This document shows positions 20,348 to 32,239 of a stretch of 64,000 nucleotides of DNA, one piece after another. The stretch comes from Bugula neritina. Taxonomy: Eukaryota; Bryozoa; Gymnolaemata; Cheilostomatida; Bugulidae. The stretch is taken from the NCBI GenBank assembly GCA_964035545.1, contig OZ037766.1, positions 27,848,673 to 27,912,672 of the forward strand, given 5' to 3'. Positions within the stretch are counted from its first letter, which is position 1, and each line of letters opens with the position of its first letter. The notes under the pieces are model-generated. The model searched no databases, was not told the DNA's origin, and saw only the letters and a list, made by a program, of their open reading frames with translations. The position numbers were made by a program, and so were the translations under genes.

Positions 20348-20602
20348 TTTTAGTTTATTAAGCAATAAAAATACTCTCCCAAGTTTAGAGTCGCTATCCC
20401 TGTGAGAAACCTCTAATGAAAAGGGTGTTTGTTAGAATGAGCTAAGGACTTATTAAGATGAGACATTTGAGCAATTATGACTGGATGTTCTTCCTAACAT
20501 CACCAATGGCCTTTGTCGGGGTTTGAATCCATGACTTCGAGTTCACAATGCAAACGCTCTAACAGCTAGATCACGGCTGCTCCTTTTAGTTTATTAAGCA
20601 AT
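20348..20602. repeat. 19-bp target-site duplication pair around SINE
   Basis: ttttagtttattaagcaat occurs at 20348-20366 and 20584-20602 with no mismatch, directly bordering the SINE. Confidence 0.85.
20367..20583 (-). mobile_element. tRNA-derived SINE with perfect 19-bp target-site duplication
   Basis: Read on the minus strand it begins GGAGCAGCCGTGATCTAGCT with an A-box-like head (TAGCTGTTAGAGCG) and a B-box-like GGATTCAAACC. A body follows containing GGCCATTGGTGATGTTAGG and ending CTCACAGGGATAGCGACT. It is flanked by identical 19-bp repeats (ttttagtttattaagcaat at 20348-20366 and 20584-20602), the mark of target-primed reverse transcription. It is the least decayed copy in the window. Confidence 0.85.
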
Positions 20603-22980
20603 GCTTTTGGTCAAATACACCTATATAAAAGCTTTGGATATACTGGAATTTATTCTGTTATGGAGTTGTCTCCCTATCCTATTGGTCTTGTTCTATGAAT
20701 AGCCTGGCGGCCTTAACATATTCTAGTCAAATATAATTTCAATTGAATACTCATGTCTTGCACCAATACCTTTATTTGTTGCTTTTCAATTCTGACTTTT
20801 ATTACAAAAGTTTAAAAAGCTATTGGTTTGTTTTCATATAACACGTATGACTGCAACAGTGCATTATGGGATAAATCTATTACCATTACTGATTTGCAGA
20901 ACTTTGATCCACTCAATTCATTACATTTTCTAGCTAAAATTGAACCATAATAATTATGTTGCCTTATATTTAAGTTAAAATAATAATTATGTATTCTATA
21001 TGTTTTAATTATATAGGTAATGCTGATATCATATTATAGCTTTCTGAATTGGAGCTCAAATTAAACTATGTAAAAACAAACAGCCGAGTCAAATACAGAA
21101 ATAATTTTTTGACAAGGTTTCTAATACCTAACTAAGCAACATTTAATTTAACATTAATGCTAATTTGGATACTTGTTTTTTGTTTTTATTATAATGCATA
21201 CATTTATATTAAAACACACTTTTGGTGCTATCACAATGTTTGTGATAAGATATTTGGAGTTAATATCTCTTTTTAACAACTTTTTTGTTTGTTTTCAGGA
21301 ATTATATACATCCAGGTTTTTACTTATTTAACAAAATAAAGTGTTATTTAAGATATGATAATAAGCTGTCAACTAAAAAATTGTGCTGAATAACATTCAA
21401 TGCACAGCAGCTGTTTTGAGATTTGTCACCTCTTCAGCACAAAACGGAATAGCATGACCTACACCTTCACCATAAAAGAAAGTCATGTTTTAATTTGGGC
21501 ATATTTTAAAACTGTGCAAGCTCATGCTGGAAAACCAAGCAAGTCTAGAAGCTTATAGGAAGAATATATATTGTTTAAAGGTTTCATTAAAACTAGTTTA
21601 AATGTGAAAAAGCACAATGATCAACTGACTAATTCTATAGCCATTTTCAAATGCCACAGTCACATGACATTAAAGTGGCTGCCTCATTATCTAAAACTAC
21701 AATATAAACTTTTGTAGCAAAAATAGCACAAAGACAAAATTGTTGTACAAGAAGAAGCAACTGTGGCCGGTCTACTGGTTATATATAGGGTTCTAGCCTA
21801 GCTATCTAGTATGACTCATTTATGCTTAAAATCATAACTTCAAATCCTTACAGTGTCCTTCCTGATGTCAACAAGAGTATTTAATTATATTATTTACTCC
21901 TGTGCCAAATTATTTTGTCGACATGAAAAACATGACAACTCCTAATTGCCAATCTAATCTAACTTATGAATTTCTACTGCATGGTACTTGAAAGAAATGG
22001 TAACCTGTTACTCATGATGTGAGCTTTTGCAACATGCATGCTGTTTATAACTATGACTATAATAACTATAGGATATGCATGGAATTGATGTACCCTAAGC
22101 GATTAATTCATCAAAAACAGCAAAAGTTAGAAATTGATTAAGATAATTATGTTTAGACTAATTTGTGTCAAGTAATATTTTAATGTGACTATTACACACT
22201 AAAACTACCTAAACCCTTATTGTTGGTTATCAAATTAGAACAAATCTAACTTCAACACAGAAGCAGCAATTCGATAGAATAACGAGGCTTGGTCAGTATT
22301 TTCAAAAATATAACTTTTGAGTTTCTGTTCTTCTACTCAGAGAGTTGTTTACTCTTGTGACAGATTTCTTTCAATAATGTTTATATATAGTATATATGCT
22401 TCATTTTCTTAAGATGGTTATTGAATAATTTAGACTTTTTGATGCATTGTTAGTTATTTGTATAATAGGTGTATATGTGCTTCTAATTCATATTACTTCC
22501 TAATTTGCTAAATAAGTTTGAAACATGAATATTTCACCAATTGCAAGATTTCACAAAGCAAAATGTTTGCTGCTTACGAAAATCTGCTCTAAACAACTTT
22601 ATTTTATTGTGTTTTTAAAATCACAATAAACGCTGTGAATGAGCAATAAACACTTTTTTGTAGGCATGCCAAAAGAAAGCTTTTTTTTTAAAGATAAATG
22701 GTTATTGAATAATATTTATGTGTTACAACAGTGTTAAATCAAAAAGAAATTAGCATGATAATTATAAATGGTTGAAAATTAAACAGAAAAGTAATGGTGT
22801 TTGATTTGTCCAAAAAATTATAACATATAGAAGTAGACCAACTTATAGTCTTGATAAGGCTGTACAATGCAAACTATGATATAGAATAGTTGTAAGAATT
22901 TTTCCTATTGAGAGCGAGCATTCTACTTATAATTAGCCTATTGACCTCTCCTTAGTCAGCTGTTTAGTTTATCTATTTGG
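20603..22980. other. 3' flank of paralog A, homologous to the E and B flanks
   Basis: About 20930-21400 aligns with 50790-51110, and 21960-22400 aligns with both 27480-27960 (B) and 51380-51800 (E). No gene seen. The homology shows that duplication units included one to two kb beyond the 3' end. Confidence 0.6.
21752..21960 (+). mobile_element. Old SINE in the 3' flank of paralog A
   Basis: Degraded tRNA-like head (actgtggccggtctactggt), then cttcctgatgtcaacaagag and the tail motif gacatgaaaaacatgacaac. A matching copy sits at 51165-51350 beside paralog E. Confidence 0.5.
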
Positions 22981-25546
22981 TTATCCGGAGAGAGCGCTCA
23001 ACAGTCTGTAGATATCCTCATATTCTCTGATTAAACTAAGATGATTCTCTAGGTCTATCAGAGCTAAAACATAACATCATAATAATTTTAATATCAAAAA
23101 AATTCCAAATTGTACGAAAGCAGATAAAATCAATTTTTAAATTAGTTTATATATTGACCTAATATAAAAACAGGATAGATTCATTTTTTGACATGTCCAA
23201 TGTTGTTTTAGTAGCAAGTTAAGTTTTTCAAAATTGGAAATAAAGCAATTTCATTGTACTAAAATTTTAAACATCTCAAATATTCTTTTTATATTTTATT
23301 TCAATAGTTAACTAGAGCTTTTAGAATTTTTATAACTATCTTGCATTGCCATTTACAAATAAACATATTTTAATATGGCACTAATTGCTTGAAGAATACA
23401 GTTCTATCACCACAAACATAATTATCTCATAAAATACATATTTTTAAAATCACAGTTTGCAGCTTAATATGAAGTAACATGAAATTTTTTTGACATTTCA
23501 AATTTACTTTGTAACTAAAATTCTGTAAGTATAAACAGCGATAGATAGACCTATTAAAGAAATCCAAATTCTTTTAGTTTTTATAGAGATTTTTCTAAAA
23601 GTTTTATTATTATCATATACATAATATACACCAATACAAAGTACTTTAATATATATAGTTGCTATTTTATATTTAAATTAGTTAGTTTGGTAACTATAAA
23701 CATACTTAGACATTGATTAAAGGGAGCGAAGTACACGTATCCGTTGCAGCAGACGACATTAGCATCCGGGCACTCTGGGTCTACTTGAATATAGTTATAG
23801 TCTACATAATATTCGGTTGTAGTTCTGAAACATATGAGATAGTTCAATATTTACACATGTGGTGAAAATAGACACAATTTTTTCGTAATAACCTGAAACT
23901 TATAAAGTTCATAGTCTCAAGCTAAATGGCTTTGTGCTTGACTCATGCGTTGTAATTGGGAAAACTATTTTTTCAGAGTCAGTTTTGGTTACATATTTCG
24001 CTGAATAATTGAAACATGAGGAAAGCACAAAAGATTGACAGGTGTGCAAGTAATAAAGAAAGTTATCCAAAGAGAAATTTTATGAAAACTGGTTATTATA
24101 ATGGGAAGTTATCTACTCTTGACATTTAGACATGGTAAGACAATTACTAGTATGTGGGCCTTTATTAGTAATTATAGGAAAGAAATCTATATTGTAATTA
24201 GAGATTGAATTTTATCAACACATGACAATATTAACTTTGTTATTTAGAATTATACATATTCACCAATACATTACAAATATGATACAGCATTGCGCATGAT
24301 AAAATGATGCAATAAATAGACCAAATTTTACATATAGGAGTTGTCTTACATGACAGTGGGATATCTGGAATAACATCTGCTCATTCCATATAGTCTACAT
24401 CTGTAAGAGTGTCCCGCGTAAACAGTCCTAGTTACAGTCCTGGCCCGAACCTATGAAGAGGTTACAGCAAAACATAATTTAGTAGCTTTACAATACTGAG
24501 TCACAACCAGAATGCATAGGAATGTACTGGTTATATTATGTCATCTTATATTGTAATATGATATAATTTCTACTATCTGCATGCAGCTGCTATACTAAAC
24601 ATTATGCTACAAAGCCGGTTGCCAAACATAGTTTCATAATTGTCATGTCAACGTACACCCAAATATAGAAACATAAATATTTCCTAAATCATTCAGTGGT
24701 TTAAAAAAGACTCACTCAGTGCTATAAAACATATCAATACAATTTGCAAAAATTTGCAGATGGAATGTTATTTAAAAATTAAAGTTGATATTTTATTATT
24801 GCGTAGACAGCTTCAAATTATTCTAAACTAAAGAGTATATCAACTCACCACTTCATGTCTACGTGTTGTACCAACAGTGAGCGTCTTGTTACAGCAAAAC
24901 TGAGAGTTGTCTCGCAAGGAAATAGATCTTTTAGATATTCCATTGCCTTTCAGCATGTCCTAAAATAATGGATTGTACAAGTCTCATGATACACACAGCC
25001 ACTCAATGTTTTTGTCACTGTATAAATGACTATTTGCTATTTTTCATTCACAGCTGGTTTTTTCATGAGCAACATACATGGCATTATAAAATTATTAGTT
25101 AGCTAACCAACACTTACGCCATCGTAATCTAAAATAGATAATAATATGTTGATTATTTGTTTTTCTAATACGTCTTAGAACATATATATGTGTTTTCAAT
25201 TAACGGAATGTTATCCGTTAAATGAGGACAGAAGTAAAAATAAACCATCATAAAAGCTTATAAAGTTTTATGCTGTAGCTAGATATAGCTATTATCATAA
25301 AGTATAATATATAACAAAACATAATCAAGTTACCAGTGCTTGAACACATTCGTCAATCATGCTTTGCTTTTCATCAGCAGAAAGCAGTGACAAGGCATTT
25401 CTAGTTTCCCAACTCAGCGAAGTTCCATTATCTCCAGGCACAGCTATGCTGTCATTATAGTCTTGTGTGTGGGAAGAGTTCAGCTGTGGTAGACTTTTGA
25501 CACCCACAACAAGTACTACTAAGGTAATGGCAGCTATGATCTTCAT
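22981..25546 (-). CDS. Paralog A: secreted nine-cysteine protein with EMI-like domain, five coding exons
   Basis: Spliced CDS, minus strand: 25546-25334, 24959-24849, 24450-24350, 23824-23706, 23063-22981; 627 nt, 208 aa, TAA stop. All four introns are GT-AG with phases 0, 0, 2, 1. Residues 1-18 are a hydrophobic signal peptide (MKIIAAITLVVLVVGVKS). Residues 19-80 are an acidic pro-region with a SADEKQSMIDEC motif (Cys67). Lys81-Arg82 is a possible convertase site. Eight further Cys follow at 93, 94, 126, 134, 160, 167, 168 and 180; a Tyr-rich run (EYYVDYNY) precedes CCNGYVY, which resembles an EMI domain. Residues 183-206 form a Leu-rich charged helix. The start ATG is the one directly before the hydrophobic core and is shared with B. 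The family is not one I can name; the secreted nature is well supported, the EMI assignment is inference. Confidence 0.88.
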
Positions 25547-25596
25547 GTTTATATAATGTGAGCACAGCAAATATAAAGGGAAAATGCTCTTTGCTC
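25334..25596 (-). other. Paralog A exon 2 (5' UTR end plus signal/pro coding part)
   Basis: Acceptor TTCTTATAG lies just above 25596 and donor CTG|GTAACT at 25334/25333. The 50 nt before the ATG are noncoding and nearly match paralog B. A first untranslated exon ends at 25859 with donor GTGAGTAT, so translation begins in exon 2. The reading frame runs open upstream of the ATG (to 25612), but that extension has no homologue in C, D or F. Confidence 0.7.
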
Positions 25597-25858
25597 CTAT
25601 AAGAAAATTCAATGCAAAATTGGTTAAAACTAAACCAGGTGAAACTAAAGGAAAATCTAAATTAGTTTAATATATCACGCAAAATTTGAAATTGCAGCAT
25701 AAGGGTTGCATGCACTGAGGTGTAGAAATTAATTATAATGACACAAAAATATTTATCAATAAAATAACTTTCTAAGTATTATAAGAATGCTGAACAATAA
25801 AAATATACTAGCTAATTTAGTTAAAATTCAAACATGTAGTGGTATAATATATACTCAC

Positions 25859-25921
25859 GAGACACCAGTTGGCACTGTGGACAAAGAGTGAAGAATTACA
25901 AAGAAAACTTCTAGTTATATA
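25859..25921 (-). promoter_or_regulatory. Paralog A TATA box and 5' UTR exon
   Basis: On the minus strand TATATAAC lies at 25921-25914, followed about 55 nt later by a consensus donor (GTGAGTAT) ending a short noncoding exon at 25859. The same TATA, short exon, donor order occurs before every copy in the array, which is the main support. The transcription start, expected near 25885, is inferred. Confidence 0.65.
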
Positions 25922-27060
25922 CACATTTTCTGATGATTTCATGCTTGCTACCATAGTTAAACTCTAGTTGGTGAAAACAAACGGAAATATGATGTGACCT
26001 AGCAGATCAGGAACCAGGAAAAAGAAGCAGACCACGCTTTATCTCTTAGCCAGCTATAAGGCCTAATTATTCTAATTTGTTTGTCAAGAAGAATAACAGC
26101 TGGAATACATCCAACTTTCTGAAAATGAAAAGTTATACAAAGAGTCAAATCAACACGTTGATTGGTGAATTTAGTGCTGTTTTATTACTTGAGTAGGTCA
26201 CATTCGTGGTGAAGTTTTGGATGCAAAGTTGTGTTTATGATATTCATGAAATCATTTCGGTTATTACTTTTTCATTTGTTTTTATAAAAAAACATGTATC
26301 AGCAGTATTGAGAATATGTTGCCACACAAATAATGTAGTTTATAATCAACAACTGAGCTTGGACTGAAAACAACTACTGTGAATATTATTGAGAGTCATC
26401 ATTATTAACTTCAAGTCAGATGCAATCTGTGGAGTAAAATAAATTCATTACATAATTTGAATATTCACAGTCTTCATTTTAGTTTTAGTTTCAAGCAACA
26501 TTTATGATATCCAAAAGAATTATAAAGTATATGTAATATACAATATATAGTATTGAAAAGGGTTCGGTCATATGATATTATATACTATATTGTGACGCAG
26601 TCATAAGTGTAGTTTGCATGTATAGGAGTCATTGCAATGAAAAAGTTACCTTGAAAAGCTAAAAACCTGAGAATAAAAAATCCATTAGCATAATAATTTA
26701 TAATTTTAATACTGAACACTAAGTAATAACCAAATATAGCCTTTTAAATAAAAATGTGAGATTATACCAGAAACTTCATATACATGTATAATATTTTTAC
26801 TAAAATGATTTCATGCTGTCAGCTGTATGATATCTACAACTTAAAAAATGTTATGCTATAAGAAGTTGCAAGACTAAGAAGACATGAATGCTAGCTTGTC
26901 ATATTTTGCTCTAACAATGTACATATATATCATCTTTTAGTTTTTTAACTTTGTGACCTTATATAAGTTGAACAAAGCAGTTTGCATTAAATAGTAGAAG
27001 AGGTAAAGGGTAAAGGCCACGATGGGCTTAAAAGTTAGCAGCTTTTTGCCATATACACGA
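25922..27060. other. 5' flank of paralog A and A-B spacer
   Basis: The first 280 bp share the gaaccaggaaaaag and ctttatctct blocks with the B and E upstream regions. The rest holds no gene that I can support. Confidence 0.5.
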
Positions 27061-27071
27061 ACACATATATG

Positions 27072-27330
27072 TATGTGTGTGTGTGTGCGTGTGTGCGTGT
27101 GTGCGAGTGTGCGAGTGTGCGAGTGTGCGAGTGTGTGAGTGTGTGAGTGTGTGAGTGTGTGAGTGTGTGAGTGTGTGAGTGTGTGCGTGTGTGCGTGTGT
27201 GCGTGTGTGCGTGTGTGCGAGTGTGCGAGTGTGCGAGTGTGCGAGTGTGTGAGTGTGTGAGTGTGTGAGTGTGTGAGTGTGTGAGTGTGTGAGTGTGTGT
27301 GTGTGTGTGCGTGTGTGTGCGCACGGGTGT
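27072..27330. repeat. Hierarchical 8-bp minisatellite
   Basis: Units GTGTGCGT, GTGTGCGA and GTGTGTGA occur in ordered blocks, and the whole order is repeated about 114 bp later (GCGA blocks begin at 27103 and 27217). Three overlapping His-Thr frames on the minus strand are artefacts. Confidence 0.9.
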
Positions 27331-28504
27331 GTATATAATACAAATATAAAAACTAAATCACATTCAAAGTTGGTTTGTTGCATAATCCCATTTTTGTGTG
27401 CCAAGCTTGTCAGGGTAATAAAAGTTTACTAACATAACTCAAATCACATCTCTCTGATGAGTGGTGCTGAAATTATTAATATAACAAGTATTGCTACTAG
27501 TTACTTGAAAGAGGAAATGGTTACCTGTTTAGTTTTGTGTAATGTGAGCTTTTGCAAGTGCTGCCTAATAAATATAACTATAGCTACATATATGATGGAA
27601 CTCATCTCCAAAACTTATAGCATAACATAGATGTTATACCCCCATGCAGGGAGTTAGTTTATCAACGGAAACACTCTTGTAGGTTTGATTAATTATTAAA
27701 TTAATTCGTTGACTATAATTTATGTAGCATGCAGAGGATGACAAAATACATGTTAAATAATCTTGTAACATTATAGTGTTCCAAACACAGCACACCACAC
27801 TCACACTATTCACTAAAGCTACATAAAGCCCTGATGTTGCTTATCATTAAAGCAACAGACTTGGTTTCAATACAGGGGCAGCAACAGTTAATAGAATACC
27901 GAGGCTTTGTCAGCATTTTTAAAAATTATTAGTTTTCGTAAGTTGCCATTATTTTGCTCTCATAGTTGCTTTTTCTTGTGATAGAATTCTCACAACCATG
28001 TTTATGGTAGATAGATATTTTATTGTTTTATTATGGTGACTGCTATTAGTTTGGAAATCTCCCATTTATAGTTATTAATAGAGTTATGTGCTCATGGTAA
28101 TATAATTAATTTCTAAAAGCTATATATAAATTTGAGGCAAGAATATTTTGCAATTTTTAAGACTTACATGCAAAAGAGAATGTTTGCTGCCTATACAAAG
28201 GACCTCTCAAGTTTATATATTATTAGGTTTAAAAGTTACAAGAAAAGGTGTGGAAAAGCAATTAAACAATTTATTGTAAACATTTGAAAAGAAAACAGGA
28301 ACTATTTTGCTTTAAGAGGGATATTAATATCATTAAATTATTATTGAATAAACTTGAAGTAAATCTTCAGTGTGATATTTATAAATGGTTAAAAATTAGA
28401 CAGGAAATTAATAGTGTTTAATTTGCAAGAAGAATTATAACTTTGTAGTTACGATCAGCCTATAAACATGCTCTGTTTAACGCATGTTTACTTTATATTG
28501 CGAA

Positions 28505-30667
28505 TCAATAATAGCCAAGCAACCACAGATCATCTTCATACCTTCTCCTTAAATCCAGTTCATTCTCCAGCTGTATAAAGGCTAAAAAAAAGAATATATA
28601 ATATATGTGGTAGTTCAAAACTTTAAAAATGTGAAGTTAGATCAAACTATTTTTAAGTTATTTTATAATGTATATTCATGCAATAAAACAGGCGCTGTTA
28701 TAGCACAACTTTTAGCAAAATATTTATTCTCTTGACACATTTAACATTTATTTTCGTATCATTTTTTGTAAAATTAATAACGATAGATCCTACATTGCCC
28801 GGTATGTTATAAGTAAAAGTTTCAAAAAAGTTTTAATGACCTTTATCTATTTTTATTCTAACAGCTGTTTTTTATAAATTATTGTATTACTTATAATTTG
28901 ATTTTAAACTAAGTTTTAATACGTAATAGCTTAAGCTAGCAGCGTGCAAAGACGCTTATCTGGTAACAAAAAACAATTTATACAGTTTTGTTTTTAGTTT
29001 ATGATGTTGAATAAAATATACAACTTAACTAGATCTTAAAAGAAACACAGTTTATAGATGATCATATTAACATAGCCTACTTACATATGCATTGACCAGA
29101 GGGAGGGTGGTACACGTATCCACTGCAGCATACAAGATTTGCACTCGAGCACCCTAGGTATGATGTAACCTCAATATAGGTATACTCTGCATAGTACTCC
29201 GTTGTTGTCCTGAAACAGATAAAGTTGTAGTTCAGTATTTGTGAATGTGATAGAAGTGGACCCAACACAATTTTGATTTCTATTTAACAATCAAGATATT
29301 GCTATGAATGTTGCAATGATATTTTATGAATGCTAAATGTATAAAGAGCATGCAGATAATATTATAAATAGCTTTATTTGCTATTTGAAACTATAAAAAA
29401 TGTAACGGAGCATTGAAAATTTTGTAATATTGTACATGATAAGATGGTGCGAGAAATAGACTGCAATATATTCAGGAATTGTCTTACACCACACTAGAGG
29501 ATCTAGAATGACATCTGCGTATTCCGAACAAGCCACATCTATAGGAGCGGCTACTGTAAACAGTCCTAGTTATTGTTTTAGCCCGAACCTGTAAAGAAGT
29601 AACAGCAAACAATAATAAAAATAATAATATTAATGAGGTGCAACTAAAATCATATTATAGTTTATTGGTTATATACAATCTTGTAATACACTATGATTAA
29701 GTGTTAGACGCAGCTTACATGCAGCTGCTACTTATATGCTAGAAAATTATTTCATCTGCTAAAAATAACTGCATCATTTTTATGTCAAGTTACGCCAAAT
29801 ATAGAAAAATAAATAATACATTAATCATTCCACACTTTCAAAATCAAGCTCACTAGTAATTATACCAATACAAAAGATGTTGATGCAATTTTATTTAAAA
29901 TGTTTAAGGACAGTTTTTATATCATAAACATGCAGACTCAAAATATTTATTTATTTGTAAATTAAGAAAATCAGTGAGCCTATAATATATTGGTTAGCAT
30001 ACTGCACTACAAAATTTATTTAGCTGAAAAGTATATTAACTCACCACCCTCCGTCTGCGTGTTGTACTAACAGTGTAGGTTCTGTCACAGCAGAAATTGT
30101 TTCCCCAATAAATGGACCTTTTAGATATTCCGTTCCCTTTCAACTTGTCCTAAAATAATGGAATTATATGCAGGGAAAAAGATACAAACAGACGTAGATA
30201 GCTATCAGTTATGTTTAATTTACAGGTAACTTAGTCAAATTGATTTTTAGATAAAATTTATGCCAAAAATGCAAAAAGAGGGATCATAGCAAAACGTAAC
30301 TTCATGTATTTATTTTAAAATGCTTGGAACTTGCGCAAATTTGTCGAAATAATTAGAAATAGTTAAATAATTTTGTACTGTAACATGACCAACTCAATGC
30401 AGAGTTATCCATTATTATAAAGTAATATTACATAAGAAAACAAAATCAAAATACCAGTGCACGGAGACACTCATCAATCATGCTTTGCTTTTCATCAGCA
30501 GAAAGCAGTGACAAGGCATTTTCAGTTTCCGAACTCAGCAAAGTTTCATTATCTCCAGGCACAGCTATGCTCTCATTATAGTCTTGTGTGTGGGGAAAGT
30601 CTAGCTGCGGTAGACTTTTGACACCCACAACAAGTACTACTAAGGTAATGGCAGCTATGATCTTCAT
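28505..30667 (-). CDS. Paralog B: secreted nine-cysteine protein, EMI-like
   Basis: Spliced CDS, minus strand: 30667-30455, 30149-30045, 29588-29488, 29209-29085, 28581-28505; 621 nt, 206 aa, TGA stop. Intron phases 0, 0, 2, 1 as in A. The first 22 residues, covering the signal peptide, are identical to A. The pro-region differs at about ten positions. ISKRS at 79-83 keeps the dibasic site. The third exon is two codons shorter than in A (YWGNN before FCC). Cysteines fall at 67, 91, 92, 124, 132, 160, 167, 168, 180. The loop before the last Cys is HPPSGQ. The C-terminal helix (QLENELDLRRRYEDDLWLL) keeps the LEN motif. Every splice site is canonical and no disabling change is seen, so the gene looks functional. 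Confidence 0.87.
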
Positions 30668-31027
30668 GTTTATATAATGTGAGCACAGCAAATATAATCA
30701 GGAAATGCTGTTTGTTCCTCCTGAAATGGCAAAAATAACTGGTTTATTTCACTAAAAAATTCAAACTAAAAATATTTGAATTAATCAAATATAATGAATG
30801 CAATTTGAAATTGTAGTATAAATGCTACACTGAGTTGCATGGACTACTAAATTTTAAGGACACAAAAACTATATCTACCCATACCTAATATTTTTTTATT
30901 ACTATAACAAAGTAAAAAAATAAAATAACATAATTAATACAAAATTCAAACTTGAAATGTTACAAATATGATTTTCAATGAAAAAAGAATTGCAACTTGA
31001 AGAGGAAAGTTGCAGTGTTACACTTAC

Positions 31028-31090
31028 CAGACACTGTTAGGCAATGCTGCCGAGTAATAATGAATTAACAAAGGAGCTGCTTTTTATATA
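31028..31090 (-). promoter_or_regulatory. Paralog B TATA box and 5' UTR exon
   Basis: Minus-strand TATATAAAAA at 31090-31081 is the best TATA match of the array. The short noncoding exon ends at 31028 with donor CTG|GTAAGTG; the next exon opens at 30720 after CATTTCAG. Start site near 31055 is inferred from the usual 30-nt offset. Confidence 0.68.
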
Positions 31091-31749
31091 CATGGTTTTC
31101 TGATAATATTATACACGTGACTATTTACTGGTATTTAAAGTCTGAACTCTAGATGATTAGCAATGAGACAGAACTCTTAGCATGGTTGACTGCCAGCAAC
31201 AGGAAAAGTGGTGTTGGCAGACACTTTATCTGTCACCCAGTTAATGCACCCAGTTAATGCCTAATTACTTTGTTTTGTTTCCAAAAAGGATACAACTGGG
31301 GTCAAATCAATCTTCTGAAAAATCGCATATAATGAGCCATATAACAGCAGTTTTATTTTCCCAGATGGGTCACAATTGTGGTTAGTTTTATGTGCAAGAT
31401 CAGATTACATTTGTGATATTCATAATACGATTTACAGTTATTGCTGTCATATCTTTTTGATAAATAAATATGAAAAGTGTAGAAAATGTGTATACTACAA
31501 TAAATAACCAAATCCACATCTATATCTGTGCTATAATATGTGATTGAGATTCTTTTATACCCAATTTATAATTAGATGTTGTAGCCTGTTAGCTGGTACT
31601 ACCTGTAACCTAATCACACAGATATAGATCATGAAAATCTTAGAAATTGACTACTATATGAAATACTAAGGAATACTAACTATATGCTATAAGCTAAATT
31701 GCTTTTCTAGGAGATATTTAAATTGATAGTTTAGTGGAATTTCTAGAAA

Positions 31750-31788
<39 letters not shown>

Positions 31789-31880
31789 TGATTGAGCACT
31801 CTCACCATGGTCACAAACTCAAGCTGCTAGCATTTTGCAATGCTCGTGACTCCTAGGTGACCCCTAGAGTCACTTGAGCA

Positions 31881-32017
31881 CTCTGGCTTGAGTTTACACA
31901 CCTTTTAAATATGCTTTAGTAAAACTATAAGTTTTACTATTGCGAAGGTGTGGGCCATGGTACTCTGTTCTGTGCTGATGAGGGGACAAATCCCGAAACA
32001 GCTGCTGTCCACAGATT

Positions 32018-32087
<70 letters not shown>
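31881..32087 (+). mobile_element. Repeat element ending in a (TA)n tail, copy 1
   Basis: ctctggcttgagtttacaca up to gctgctgtccacagattgag, then (TA)n to 32087. About 95% alike by eye to copy 2 at 33589. A TA tract also lies upstream (31755-31784). gctgatgaggggacaaatcc followed by gaaacagc resembles the 3' region of retroelements, but the family is not established. Confidence 0.55.
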
Positions 32088-32088
<1 letters not shown>

Positions 32089-32142
32089 CACACACACGCA
32101 CACGCACACGCACACGCGCACGCGCACACACACACACACACC
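32088..32142. repeat. (CACACG)n/(CA)n tract
   Basis: Follows the TA tail at 32087 with acacgc units, then cacaca, before ccccaccccc. Confidence 0.9.
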
Positions 32143-32239
32143 CCACCCCCAGTTATCTGCTTTGCAAAGTCATGAAATTAAGCGGTTGGTAGCTATTATC
32201 GCTTAAAAAAGAAGTGCTATAATAAAAACAAGACATTGG

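Noticed and set aside
27028-27404. Overlapping His-Thr-rich frames
   Set aside because: Direct translation of the GTGTGC minisatellite in several frames at once.
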